NCBI GenBank assembly: GCA_030848545.1
Contig: JAVDCA010000017.1
Location: 92,567-156,566, forward strand
DNA length: 64,000 nucleotides
Direction: 5' to 3'
Source of the DNA: Astrobacterium formosum
GTDB lineage: Bacteria > Pseudomonadota > Alphaproteobacteria > Rhizobiales > Xanthobacteraceae
The notes beneath the pieces were generated by a model. It saw only the letters and a list, made by a program, of their open reading frames with translations, searched no databases and was not told the DNA's origin. A program made the translations under genes and the position numbers. Positions within the stretch are counted from its first letter, which is position 1; each line of letters opens with the position of its first letter. Shown here one piece after another: positions 38,805-47,237 of the stretch.

Positions 38805-39317
38805 ATGCCCGCCAAGCCCGCAGATCTGTTCGCCTTTCTGGACCGCCTGAGCATCCCGTACACGACCGTGAACCACCCGCCGGTGTTCACCGTGGAGGAG
38901 TCGCGCGACCTGCGCGGACGCATCCCGGGCGGACACAGCAAGAATTTGTTCCTCAAGGACAAGAAGGATACCCTTTTCCTGGTGGTGGCCTCCGAGGCGG
39001 CGGCCATCGACCTCAAGGGCCTGCACCGGCGGCTGGGGGCCAGCGGGCGCTTTTCCTTCGGCTCGGCCCCGCTTCTGATGGAGGTGCTGGGCGTCATTCC
39101 CGGGGCGGTGACGCCATTCGCCGCCATGAACGACACCGCCGGCCGGGTCAGCGTGGTCCTCGAAACCGCCCTGATGGCGCATCAATTGGTCAACTTCCAT
39201 CCCCTCGACAACTCCATGACCACCACCATCGGGCGCGACGACCTCGTCCGCTTCCTTGAGGCGACCGGCCACAAGCCGCGCATCGAGCCCTTGTCGGGGG
39301 AGGAAATCCCCGCCTGA
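38805..39317 (+). CDS. Prolyl-tRNA editing protein ProX (YbaK/EbsC domain)
   Basis: This 170-residue single-domain protein starts MPAKPADLFAFLDRL. It has the YbaK fold signature PPVFTVEESRDLRGRIPGGH, the catalytic lysine region SKNLFLKDKKDTLFLVVAS, and GSAPLLMEVLGVIPGAVTPF. Members of the ProX (PrdX) branch clear Ala from mischarged tRNA-Pro in trans. Length and the GRIPGGH-KNLFLKD wording favour ProX over YbaK, which acts on Cys-tRNA-Pro. It lies ahead of the thioredoxin-like gene. Confidence 0.9.
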   Translation: MPAKPADLFAFLDRLSIPYTTVNHPPVFTVEESRDLRGRIPGGHSKNLFLKDKKDTLFLVVASEAAAIDLKGLHRRLGASGRFSFGSAPLLMEVLGVIPGAVTPFAAMNDTAGRVSVVLETALMAHQLVNFHPLDNSMTTTIGRDDLVRFLEATGHKPRIEPLSGEEIPA

Positions 39318-39412
39318 CGCGGTCGAAGCCGCGCGGCGATTGCATTCGCCGCGCCCATGACCATTTAATCCGACGATCCAACCGCTGCCCGCCAGGGCTC
39401 GAGGACAATGAC

Positions 39413-40315
39413 ATGACGCTGCAGAACGACGGGGCGACGGCAACGGACGCCCTGATCAAGGACACCACCACCCAGACCTTCATGAAGGACGTCATCGAGG
39501 AGTCCAAGCGCCAGCCGGTGCTGGTGGACTTCTGGGCGCCATGGTGCGGTCCTTGCAAGCAGCTCACTCCCATTCTGGAAAAGACCGTCAAGGCCGCCAA
39601 GGGCAAGGTCCGGCTGGTCAAGATGAACATCGACGAGCATCCCGCCGTCGCCGGCCAGCTGGGCATCCAGTCGATCCCGGCCGTGATCGCCTTCGTCAAC
39701 GGCCAGCCCGCCGACGGTTTCATGGGCGCCGTGCCGGAGCGGCAGGTGACCCAGTTCCTGGAACGCCTCACCAAGGGCAAGCTCGGCGACGAGACCAAGG
39801 AACTCCTCGACGCCGCCGAGGCCACCCTGGCGGAGGGCGATGCCGCCGGTGCGGCCCAGATCTATTCCGAGATCCTCGCCGAGGAGGCGGACAACATCCC
39901 GGCTCTCGGCGGTCTCGCCCGCGCCCATGTGGCGGCCGGTTCCCTCGATCTCGCCAAGGAGACCTTGGCACGGGTGCCCGAGGCGAAGAAGAACGACACC
40001 GCGGTCGCAGCCGCCCGCGCCGCCATCGACATTGCGGAGCAGGCGGCCACGCTCGGCCCGATGGCGGAACTGGAGCAGAAAGTTGCCGCCAATCCGCTCG
40101 ACCACCAGGCCCGGTTCGACCTGGCGCTAGCCTTCAACGCCGCCAACCGCCGCCTGGACGCGGTCGACCACCTGATCGAGATCGTCCGCAAAGACCGCAA
40201 GTGGAACGAAGACGGCGCCCGCAAGCAGTTGGTGCAGTTCTTCGACGCCTGGGGCCCGACCGACGAGGCGACCATCGCGGGACGCAAACGGCTGTCGTCG
40301 ATCCTGTTTTCCTGA
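39413..40315 (+). CDS. cnoX: Thioredoxin-domain chaperone, CnoX (YbbN) type
   Basis: The 300-residue protein has a thioredoxin domain (about 15-125) with the redox motif WCGPC (Cys45, Cys48) followed by TPR-like helices (about 130-290; GDAAGAAQIYSEILAEEADN). This is the YbbN/CnoX layout. E. coli CnoX lacks the full CxxC, whereas the alphaproteobacterial form, as in Caulobacter, keeps it and acts as a thiol reductase as well as a holdase passing clients to GroEL. No signal peptide, so cytoplasmic. Confidence 0.9.
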   Translation: MTLQNDGATATDALIKDTTTQTFMKDVIEESKRQPVLVDFWAPWCGPCKQLTPILEKTVKAAKGKVRLVKMNIDEHPAVAGQLGIQSIPAVIAFVNGQPADGFMGAVPERQVTQFLERLTKGKLGDETKELLDAAEATLAEGDAAGAAQIYSEILAEEADNIPALGGLARAHVAAGSLDLAKETLARVPEAKKNDTAVAAARAAIDIAEQAATLGPMAELEQKVAANPLDHQARFDLALAFNAANRRLDAVDHLIEIVRKDRKWNEDGARKQLVQFFDAWGPTDEATIAGRKRLSSILFS

Positions 40316-40419
40316 CCGCAAGGACCCCGGATCGGTACCGCGATGTATTCGCCGGACGATTTCTCTTGTAGTCTCCCGTCTCCCGCCGCCGCGGCGGAGC
40401 GTGGAGGAGGACAGCGGCG

Positions 40420-41097
40420 ATGCCGATGAACGCGTCCTATCGCGGACCGGCCGACCTGCCGAAGGTGATTCCGGTGTTCCCGCTCGCCGGTGCGCTGCTG
40501 TTGCCGCGCGGGCAGATGCCGCTCAACATTTTCGAGCCGCGCTATCTCGCCTTGATCGACGATGCGCTGCGCGACGGCCATCGCCTGATCGGCATGATCC
40601 AGCCGGACCCGCGCAAGGCCGGCCCCGAGGACCAGCCTCCCCTCTATAAGATCGGCTGCGTGGGCCGCATCACCCAGCTGGCCGAGACCGGCGACGGCCG
40701 TTATCTGATCCAGCTTACCGGCATCGCCCGGTTCCGGCTGGAGAGCGAATTGTCGGTCGCGACCGCCTACCGCCAGTGCCAGGTCACCTACGCGCCCTTC
40801 GGCGACGACTTCGTGGCCCGCCGCGGCGAGGACGAGGTCGACCGCAAGGCGGTGCTCGAGGCCCTGTCGGATTTCCTCAAGGCCAACAAGCTCAAGGCAG
40901 ACTGGGACGGCATCGAAAGCGCGCCCAACGAGGCTTTGGTCAATGCCCTGGCCATGATGGCGCCCTATGGGGCGGCCGAGAAGCAGGCCATGCTGGAAGC
41001 CCCCGACCTCAAGACCCGCGCCGAGATCCTGGTGGCGGTCACCAAGATGGAGCTCGCCAAGGTGGTGACCCCCGACGGAGAGCCCCCGCTGCAATAG
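40420..41097 (+). CDS. LON substrate-binding domain protein
   Basis: The 225-residue protein matches the N-terminal domain of Lon protease without the ATPase and protease parts. Typical phrases are [34 protein letters not shown] and [27 protein letters not shown] ribosome binding site lies before the ATG. The stand-alone family is widespread in alphaproteobacteria; its role is unknown, perhaps protein quality control. It follows cnoX and precedes the Trm112-like gene in one direction. Confidence 0.92.
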   Translation: MPMNASYRGPADLPKVIPVFPLAGALLLPRGQMPLNIFEPRYLALIDDALRDGHRLIGMIQPDPRKAGPEDQPPLYKIGCVGRITQLAETGDGRYLIQLTGIARFRLESELSVATAYRQCQVTYAPFGDDFVARRGEDEVDRKAVLEALSDFLKANKLKADWDGIESAPNEALVNALAMMAPYGAAEKQAMLEAPDLKTRAEILVAVTKMELAKVVTPDGEPPLQ

Positions 41098-41179
41098 GGA
41101 TTGCGCGTCGGCGCTTGAACGGCGGACGGTCGGACGTGCTAAGTTGCCGCCCGACGACAATCCTGCCGGAAGCCCGCCC

Positions 41180-41368
41180 ATGAACGACCGCCCCGCCAAC
41201 AGCGTCGACCCGAAACTGCTCGAAATCCTCGTCTGCCCGCTCACCAAGGGCCGGCTCGAATACGATGCCGCCCGGCAGGAACTGATTTCCCGCTCCGCCA
41301 AACTCGCCTATCCGATCCGCGACGGCATCCCGATCATGCTGCCCGAAGAAGCTCGGCGCTTGGATTGA
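41180..41368 (+). CDS. Trm112/YcaR-family small protein
   Basis: The 62-residue protein has the family core [17 protein letters not shown] and the tail [21 protein letters not shown]. Only one cysteine is left at the usual zinc-ribbon position, as in many bacterial YcaR-like members. Trm112 proteins activate methyltransferases in eukaryotes and archaea; the bacterial role is unclear. Confidence 0.9.
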   Translation: MNDRPANSVDPKLLEILVCPLTKGRLEYDAARQELISRSAKLAYPIRDGIPIMLPEEARRLD

Positions 41369-41375
41369 CCCCTTC

Positions 41376-41450
41376 CGTCATTGCGAGCGCAGCGAAGCAA
41401 TCCGGATTCTTGCCGTACGGCTCCCGCAATTCGCTGCGCTCGCAATGACG
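41376..41450. repeat. Intergenic repeat with perfect 21-base arms
   Basis: CGTCATTGCGAGCGCAGCGAA at 41376-41396 is exactly reverse-complemented at 41430-41450, separated by 33 bases. It is the same family as the element at 3200-3321 and fills the gap ahead of the GST gene. Both flanking genes run rightward, so read-through would form a long hairpin in the mRNA. Confidence 0.85.
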
Positions 41451-41479
41451 CCCATGACGCCCGCCTTTGGAGAATACGG

Positions 41480-42103
41480 ATGATCAAGATCTGGGGACGC
41501 AACAATTCCTCGAACGTGCAGAAAGTCATGTGGGTCGTGGGCGAGCTCGGTCTCGCCCATGAGCGCATCGACATCGGCGGGGCGTTCGGCAAGAACCGCG
41601 AGCCCGATTATCTCGCCAAGAATCCCAACGGCCTCGTGCCGACGCTCGAGGAGGACGACGGCTTCGTCTTGTGGGAGTCGCACGCGATCATGTGCTATCT
41701 CGCGGCCAAGCATCGCCACCCCATCGAGCCTGCCGACCCGAAGGGCCGCGCCCTCGCCCACCAGTGGATGGACTGGCAGCACACGGTCCTGGCTCCGGCC
41801 ATATTCCCGGTGTTCGTAGGCCTGGTGCGCACGCCGCCGGAGAAGCGCGACGAAGCCGCCATCGCGGCCGGCAAGACCAAGACCATCGAGGCCATGAAGA
41901 TGGTCGACGCCCAGCTCGCCAGGACCAAGTACATGGCGGGTGACGCCTTCTCGTATGGGGACATTCCGATCGCCATCTTCGGCCGGCGCTTCCGCGACCT
42001 CATTGCGGAGCGGCCGAACTACGCCCATTTCGAACGCTGGTACGCCGAGGTCTCGGCGAGGCCGGCTTTCCAGGAGCATGTCGGCGCCATTCCGCTGTCG
42101 TGA
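41480..42103 (+). CDS. Glutathione S-transferase family protein
   Basis: The 207-residue protein has a thioredoxin-like N-terminal domain (IKIWGRNNSSNVQKVMWVV, then NPNGLVPTLEEDDGFVLWES with the cis-proline and the glutathione gamma-glutamyl site ES). The helical C-terminal domain has the GDAFSYGDIPIAIFGRR capping box. A serine near residue 10 is the likely catalytic residue. It would be cytoplasmic; the substrate is unknown. The next gene follows within 14 bases, suggesting an operon. Confidence 0.92.
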   Translation: MIKIWGRNNSSNVQKVMWVVGELGLAHERIDIGGAFGKNREPDYLAKNPNGLVPTLEEDDGFVLWESHAIMCYLAAKHRHPIEPADPKGRALAHQWMDWQHTVLAPAIFPVFVGLVRTPPEKRDEAAIAAGKTKTIEAMKMVDAQLARTKYMAGDAFSYGDIPIAIFGRRFRDLIAERPNYAHFERWYAEVSARPAFQEHVGAIPLS

Positions 42104-42116
42104 CCGTCGCGCCCGC

Positions 42117-43049
42117 ATGCGCGGTTCGCTTACTGCCCTCGTGGTTTGGCTGGCGGTGTTGACGAGCGCCGCCGCCCAACCCGGCGTCGAAGTCGTGGCC
42201 GGCGGCCTCGGCGGAACGCTGGTTGTTCCGCAGGGTGTTTCCCGCCCGCCGGTGGCGCTCATCATCGCCGGCTCGGGCCCGACCGACCGCAACGGCACCG
42301 GGCCCGGCGTCGCCTTCCCGTATCTGCGCCGCCTCGCCGACGGCCTTGCGGCCCGCGGCATCGCCTCACTGCGCTACGACAAGCGCGGCATCGGGGCGAG
42401 CCGCACGGCCGCTGTGCCGGAGGAACGTCTGCGCATCGGCCGCTTCGTCGACGACGCCGCCATCTGGATCGACTGGCTGCGCAGGCGTTCCGATCTCGGC
42501 CCCGTCGTCGCCATCGGCCACAGCGAAGGCGGCCTGATCGCCACCCTGATGGCGGCACGGACGCAGCTGTACGGACTCGTGCTCCTCAACAGCCCGGGGC
42601 GGAAATTCGCGACCATCCTGCGCCAGCAGCTCGAACCGGCGCTGGCCTCGCCGTTGCGCGACGAAGCCCTCTCGGTCCTGGCCGCGCTCGAGCGCGGCGA
42701 ACGGGTCACCATGGTGAGCCCCGAGCTCACACCCCTCTTTCGGCCCTCCGTGCAACCCTATCTGCTGTCGCTGTTGCCCATCGATCCGGCGGCGGCGCTC
42801 GCCGCCGTAACGGTGCCGGTCCTGATCGTCAGCGGCGGCCGCGATCTGCAGGTGGGCACCGCAGACGCCGAGGCCCTGGGCCGGGCCCGCCCGGATGCCG
42901 CGCGCTGGCACGACGACCACATGAACCACGTTCTGGCTTCCGCACCCGACGACCGCGACGGCAATCTGCGCCTCTACGCCGACCCGCATGCCGGCCTGGC
43001 ATCCGGCCTGGTCGACGCCATCGCGGGCTTCATCATCGGCCCGCATTGA
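42117..43049 (+). CDS. Secreted alpha/beta hydrolase
   Basis: The 310-residue protein has a signal peptide (MRGSLTALVVWLAVLTSAAA, cleavage near AAAQPG) and an alpha/beta-hydrolase fold: oxyanion region LIIAGSGPTDRNG, nucleophile elbow GHSEGG (about 142-147), an acid in VSGGRDLQVG (about 240), and a histidine in HDDHMNHVL. The triad looks complete. Periplasmic esterase or lipase-like activity is likely; the substrate is not known. A hairpin shared with the convergent chemoreceptor follows. Confidence 0.85.
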   Translation: MRGSLTALVVWLAVLTSAAAQPGVEVVAGGLGGTLVVPQGVSRPPVALIIAGSGPTDRNGTGPGVAFPYLRRLADGLAARGIASLRYDKRGIGASRTAAVPEERLRIGRFVDDAAIWIDWLRRRSDLGPVVAIGHSEGGLIATLMAARTQLYGLVLLNSPGRKFATILRQQLEPALASPLRDEALSVLAALERGERVTMVSPELTPLFRPSVQPYLLSLLPIDPAAALAAVTVPVLIVSGGRDLQVGTADAEALGRARPDAARWHDDHMNHVLASAPDDRDGNLRLYADPHAGLASGLVDAIAGFIIGPH

Positions 43050-43158
43050 GGTTCGCTCCGCGGCTCTTCATGGTATCGGGGGCAAGGATGGAGCCTTTCG
43101 GCGGCGGCATCAAAACCGGATCGAACACCCTCGTCCCGGGTCCGGCCATCGAACGAAT

Positions 43159-43188
43159 GCGCCCCGCCCTGTGCCGAGGGCGGGGCGC
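43159..43188. terminator. Strong bidirectional hairpin, module 1
   Basis: GCGCCCCGCCC-TGTGCCGA-GGGCGGGGCGC forms an 11-pair stem between the convergent hydrolase and chemoreceptor genes. An identical hairpin is at 47088-47117. No T-run, but it is symmetric and well placed for both strands. Confidence 0.65.
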
Positions 43189-43307
43189 GGACGGGGCGCA
43201 CTGGACAGGTGCTCCCGTCAGGCCGCCCGTGCCGATCCTGTGGCCCGGGCAAAGGGCGACGCCGCCTGCGGCCTGGGGGGCCTGCAGCGCCGCCACAGTC
43301 CGTGCCG

Positions 43308-45464
43308 TCAAGCGGCGCGGATCGTCGAAAGGAAGCGGTCGAGCTCCGTCTTGAGGCGATTACTGTCCTGGGATAGCGAACGCGCCGAGGCGAGAACCTG
43401 GGCGGAGGCCGAGCCGGTCTCGGCGGCACCTTGCTGGACTTCGCCGATATTGGTGGCGACCTCGGTCGTGCCCCTGGCGGCCTGCTGGACGTTGCGGGTG
43501 ATCTCCGCCGTGGCCGAGCCCTGCTCCTCCACCGCCGCCGCGATCGTGCCGGCGATCTCGGAGATGTGCCGGATGGTATCGCCGATCTCCTTGATGGCGC
43601 CGACGGAGTCCTGGGTCGCCGTCTGCATGCCGGCGATCTGGCCACTGATCTCCCCGGTCGCCTTGGCGGTCTGGGCGGCGAGATTCTTGACTTCTTGAGC
43701 GACCACCGCGAAGCCCTTTCCGGCTTCGCCCGCCCGCGCCGCCTCGATGGTGGCATTGAGGGCGAGGAGATTGGTCTGCTCGGCGATGGCGGTGATCAGC
43801 TTGACGACGTCGCCGATGCGGGAAGCCGCCTGGGAGAGTTCGTTGATGCGGTTGTCGGTCTGCTGGGCCTGCTGCACGGCGTGGCCGGCGATCCGGCTCG
43901 ACTCGTGCACCTGGCGGCCGATCTCCCCGACCGACGAACTCATCTCCTCGGTCGCCGAGGCGACCGACTGGACGTTGGCGGACGCCTGGCCCGAAGCGGC
44001 CGCCACCGTGGTCGACAGCTTCTGGGTCGTATCGGCAGTCTGCGTCAGGGTCGCGGCCGCCGCTTCCAGTTCGGTCGCCGATGACGATACCGTATCGACG
44101 ATGCCGCCCACCGCCGACTCGAATTCCGCCGCCAGCTTGAGCATCGCGGCCCGGCGCTCGGCCGCAGCTTTCTCCTCCGCCGCCTTCTTCTCCGCCGCCT
44201 CGCGTTCGGCCACCGCCTGCTTTTCGGCGATCGCGCGCACTTCCGCAGCTTTCTGCTCCGCACGCAAGCGATCGGCTTCGATCATGCTGTCGCGAAAGGT
44301 CAGCATGGCGCCGGCCAGCGCCCCGATCTCGTCCTTGCGTTCGCCGAACGGCACGCTGACCTGCATGTCGCCGCCGGCGAGCCTCAGCATGGCGTCGTTG
44401 ATGACCGCCAACGGGCGGACGACGCGACGTGACACCATCACGATCATGCCGATCGCAAACGCCACCGCGACCGCCAGGCCCGCGAGCGCGATCCAGAGCG
44501 AGCGCAGCGCCGCCGCCTGCTGGTTTTCGGCATGGCTCTTGGCGACATCGAGCGCCATCGACGCCACGGACTCCATGGTGGCAAGCCGCGCGACCGACAT
44601 GACCGACCACGAGCCGGCGGTGTAATCCGTCGGCTGGCCGGCGATCAATGCGTTCAGCGTCTTGATCCGCAAGGCGACGAAATCGGCGCCGAACAAGTCG
44701 CGCTGGCAGGTCTCGACCGCGGTCGAGAAACGCGCCGGCAGCGGCAGGCCGCTCATCTTGGCGCGCAGCAGCGCCCAGCTTCGGTCCATGCCGCCGACCG
44801 CAGCGGCGAACTTTTCGCGGGCGTCGGGAGCGATCTTCTGGCCGGACAACGGCCCGGAAATCATCACCGAGACATCGCCGCCGACATTGCGCGCCGACCA
44901 TGCGAGCTGCTTGATCTCCAGCAACTGATCGACGAAGGGGTCGTCAAGCTTGACGAGCTCCGTCAGGCGGTCCGACAGCTGCTCGAGAAGCGCGATCGCG
45001 GCGGTGACGCCGGCGGCGTAGTCCTTGGCCAACCCGGCGCGTCGGGCCGTCTTGGGCTGCTTGAGCGCCGCGAGAGACTCCTCGTGCAGACGGGCCAGCG
45101 TTTCGGTGGCCGCGCGCAGCGACGACGCCGCGCTCTTTCGGTCCGGATAGTCGATGGCTTCGATGGCCTTGATTGCCGCCTTGAGCGCCGGCATTTCGAC
45201 CTTACGGGTATTCAGGACCTGCGGGTTGATGGTGGCGAAGGCCTGCTCGGCGTTGAGATCCCGCGTCGTGGCGGTGCGGTCGAGACGCAGATTGGCGAGT
45301 GCGGTGAACATGTGGACGGAGGCGTCGGCAGTGTCGGCCATCCGGTCCGTGCTGCGGACACGGGACCAAGCATCCCATGCCGTCACGATGGTCGATGCCA
45401 CGATGATGACCGCCATGATGGCGATGACCGACTTGAGTAACGTACTGATGGAAATCCGGCTCAT
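43308..45464 (-). CDS. Methyl-accepting chemotaxis protein, module 1
   Basis: The protein has 718 residues from the ATG at 45464, behind AAGGACG; a GTG at 45479 is possible. Membrane segments lie at about 8-30 and 330-350, enclosing a roughly 300-residue helical periplasmic domain. HAMP, an Ala/Glu-rich coiled coil and the signalling domain with the hairpin tip [20 protein letters not shown] follow. The last 250 residues are nearly the same as in the receptor at 47238, down to FLSTIRAA at the end, while the sensors are unrelated. It is divergent from an AraC regulator. No CheW-binding pentapeptide is seen. Ligand unknown. Confidence 0.92.
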   Translation of the reverse strand: MSRISISTLLKSVIAIMAVIIVASTIVTAWDAWSRVRSTDRMADTADASVHMFTALANLRLDRTATTRDLNAEQAFATINPQVLNTRKVEMPALKAAIKAIEAIDYPDRKSAASSLRAATETLARLHEESLAALKQPKTARRAGLAKDYAAGVTAAIALLEQLSDRLTELVKLDDPFVDQLLEIKQLAWSARNVGGDVSVMISGPLSGQKIAPDAREKFAAAVGGMDRSWALLRAKMSGLPLPARFSTAVETCQRDLFGADFVALRIKTLNALIAGQPTDYTAGSWSVMSVARLATMESVASMALDVAKSHAENQQAAALRSLWIALAGLAVAVAFAIGMIVMVSRRVVRPLAVINDAMLRLAGGDMQVSVPFGERKDEIGALAGAMLTFRDSMIEADRLRAEQKAAEVRAIAEKQAVAEREAAEKKAAEEKAAAERRAAMLKLAAEFESAVGGIVDTVSSSATELEAAAATLTQTADTTQKLSTTVAAASGQASANVQSVASATEEMSSSVGEIGRQVHESSRIAGHAVQQAQQTDNRINELSQAASRIGDVVKLITAIAEQTNLLALNATIEAARAGEAGKGFAVVAQEVKNLAAQTAKATGEISGQIAGMQTATQDSVGAIKEIGDTIRHISEIAGTIAAAVEEQGSATAEITRNVQQAARGTTEVATNIGEVQQGAAETGSASAQVLASARSLSQDSNRLKTELDRFLSTIRAA

Positions 45465-46052
45465 CGTTGCGTCCTTCACGCCAGGAGGTGCTTACCGCCG
45501 GGTGAAAGTGACGTGGTTAAATTAACGTCAGATTTCGTAAATCTGATATGGAGCACTGCATTTGCGCAGCCTTGATGCGGGCGGTTTTTGAGCAAGCGCT
45601 CGCGACATTGTTGGCGATGAACGCACCAGTTCTGCACGCTCGGGGGCAAACTGGCCGACCCATTGCACGCCGGAAGGGAAATACAGTGCATCACGGTATT
45701 GATTATACGCCGCCGGCGATCATCCGGGACGCATGCGGTTAACGGCCAAACCACTGCGGATATCGCGCGGCTCGACACAAGCGCGCATGCGCTGACCGCA
45801 ATGCCGTTACGTAAGCGCGTCAAGGCTCGCGAAACAACGCCACATGCACGTGGTCGTGCGAACGGTGGCGATTTTCGGCGGCAACACACACCTAAAAGCG
45901 AGAGATGGCCGCCGTCCGGATGCGGCACGATGAAGCGGTATAGCTCGCGTGGCGCACGCATCTGTTGTTCGTTTTCCTGCGTATTTTCGGTATCGCGACT
46001 GGGCGATCCCTCGGGATAGGAGCCGCCCTTTCGTTTTCCGAGGATCGCCGCC
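45465..46052. other. Divergent promoter region with palindromes
   Basis: These 588 bases lie between a chemoreceptor and an AraC gene, with no gene. The perfect palindrome TCAGATTT-CGT-AAATCTGA (45528-45546) lies about 65-80 bases before the receptor start, next to GTTAA-A-TTAAC (45516-45526). These are candidates for regulator binding, perhaps by the adjacent AraC protein, though AraC sites are usually direct repeats. Confidence 0.5.
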
Positions 46053-47084
46053 ATGACGCCGGGCCCCAATTGCCCGCTCGTTCGCTTTCCGCTGATCGAC
46101 ACGCGAGACGCGATCGAGCTCGCGCGATTTCTCGCGTCCGAATACGGGGTGGAGAAGTTCAATCTGTTCGGTCGCGAGGACGAGTTTCGCGTCCGCATAT
46201 CCAGCCTCGACCTCGGCCGGATCCGCCTCGTCTACAGCACCTGCAGTGTGCGCTCCGAGATCGTCTTTCCGGCGGACGACACTATCCGGTTGCATTTCGG
46301 CATGGGCGGCAGCGGCGAGGCGCGGCTGGGTTCGATCCGGCTGCGGCTCTCGGAGCATAACGCCGCCGTCACGCCCGCCTATGTCGAACTTCACGAGCGT
46401 CTGGAGGAGTCTTTCGAACGGCTGGTGGTGCGCGTCGGCGAACCGGTGGTCCGGCGCAAGCTGGAAGCCATTCTCGGTACCGAAATTAACGCGCCGGTGC
46501 GGTTCGAGATCGTCGAAGACCTCGGCCATCCCGACATCGGGATGCTGCGGGAGTTCGCGATCGCGATCGCGCGTTCGCAGACCTTCGTGGCGCAGGCAAG
46601 CCCGACCGTCCAGGCCGAGCTCGGCCAGGCGTGGTTGCTGGCACTGCTCTGCGGCGCACCACACAACTACAGCGCCGCCATGGCTGCCGAACCCCGCGCG
46701 GCCGGTCCGCGACAGCTCAACAACGCCATAGACTACATCGAACTCAACTGGAGAGGACCACTGCTGGTCGAAGACATCGCCGCCGCCGCCGGTGTCAGCG
46801 CTCGAAGCCTGTTCAAGTCGTTCAAGGCCGCAAAGGGTGTATCGCCCATGGCCTATGTGAAGGCGATCCGGCTCGAGAAGGCGCACCGAATGCTGGTCGG
46901 CGCCAGCGCGCCCACGACCGTGGTGGCCGTCGCCCTGGCGTGCGGCTTTCACAATGCGGGGCACTTCGCCAGGGACTATCGCGAGGCATTCGGAGAGCCG
47001 CCGTCGGCGACGCTCGCACGCGCCAGAACATTGATGCGTATCCGCAGCCGCACCGGGGAGCGCGCCGGCATGAACTGGAGATGA
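46053..47084 (+). CDS. AraC-family regulator, module 1
   Basis: The 343-residue protein has an N-terminal AraC-binding-like domain (about 20-210) with APHNYSAAMAAEP near its end, and two helix-turn-helix motifs in the C-terminal 100 residues: LLVEDIAAAAGVSARSLFKS, then SPMAYVKAIRLEKAHRML and VALACGFHNAGHFARDYREA. The whole protein is paralogous to the regulator at 49533, sharing domain order, length and many positions. It is divergent from a chemoreceptor gene and may control it or the local promoter pair. The effector is unknown. Confidence 0.92.
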   Translation: MTPGPNCPLVRFPLIDTRDAIELARFLASEYGVEKFNLFGREDEFRVRISSLDLGRIRLVYSTCSVRSEIVFPADDTIRLHFGMGGSGEARLGSIRLRLSEHNAAVTPAYVELHERLEESFERLVVRVGEPVVRRKLEAILGTEINAPVRFEIVEDLGHPDIGMLREFAIAIARSQTFVAQASPTVQAELGQAWLLALLCGAPHNYSAAMAAEPRAAGPRQLNNAIDYIELNWRGPLLVEDIAAAAGVSARSLFKSFKAAKGVSPMAYVKAIRLEKAHRMLVGASAPTTVVAVALACGFHNAGHFARDYREAFGEPPSATLARARTLMRIRSRTGERAGMNWR

Positions 47085-47087
47085 GAA

Positions 47088-47117
47088 GCGCCCCGCCCTG
47101 TGCCGAGGGCGGGGCGC
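47088..47117. terminator. Strong bidirectional hairpin, module 2
   Basis: An exact copy of the 30-base hairpin at 43159-43188, four bases after the AraC stop and 120 bases before the end of the chemoreceptor gene. It is part of a longer duplicated tract that runs into the receptor coding sequence. Confidence 0.65.
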
Positions 47118-47237
47118 GGACGGGACGGCACTGGACCTGTGCTCCCGTCAGGTCGCCCGCGCCGATCCTCTGGCCCGGGCAAAGGGCGACGCCGCCTGCG
47201 GCCTGGGGGGCCTGCAGCGCCGCCGCAGTCCGCGCCG

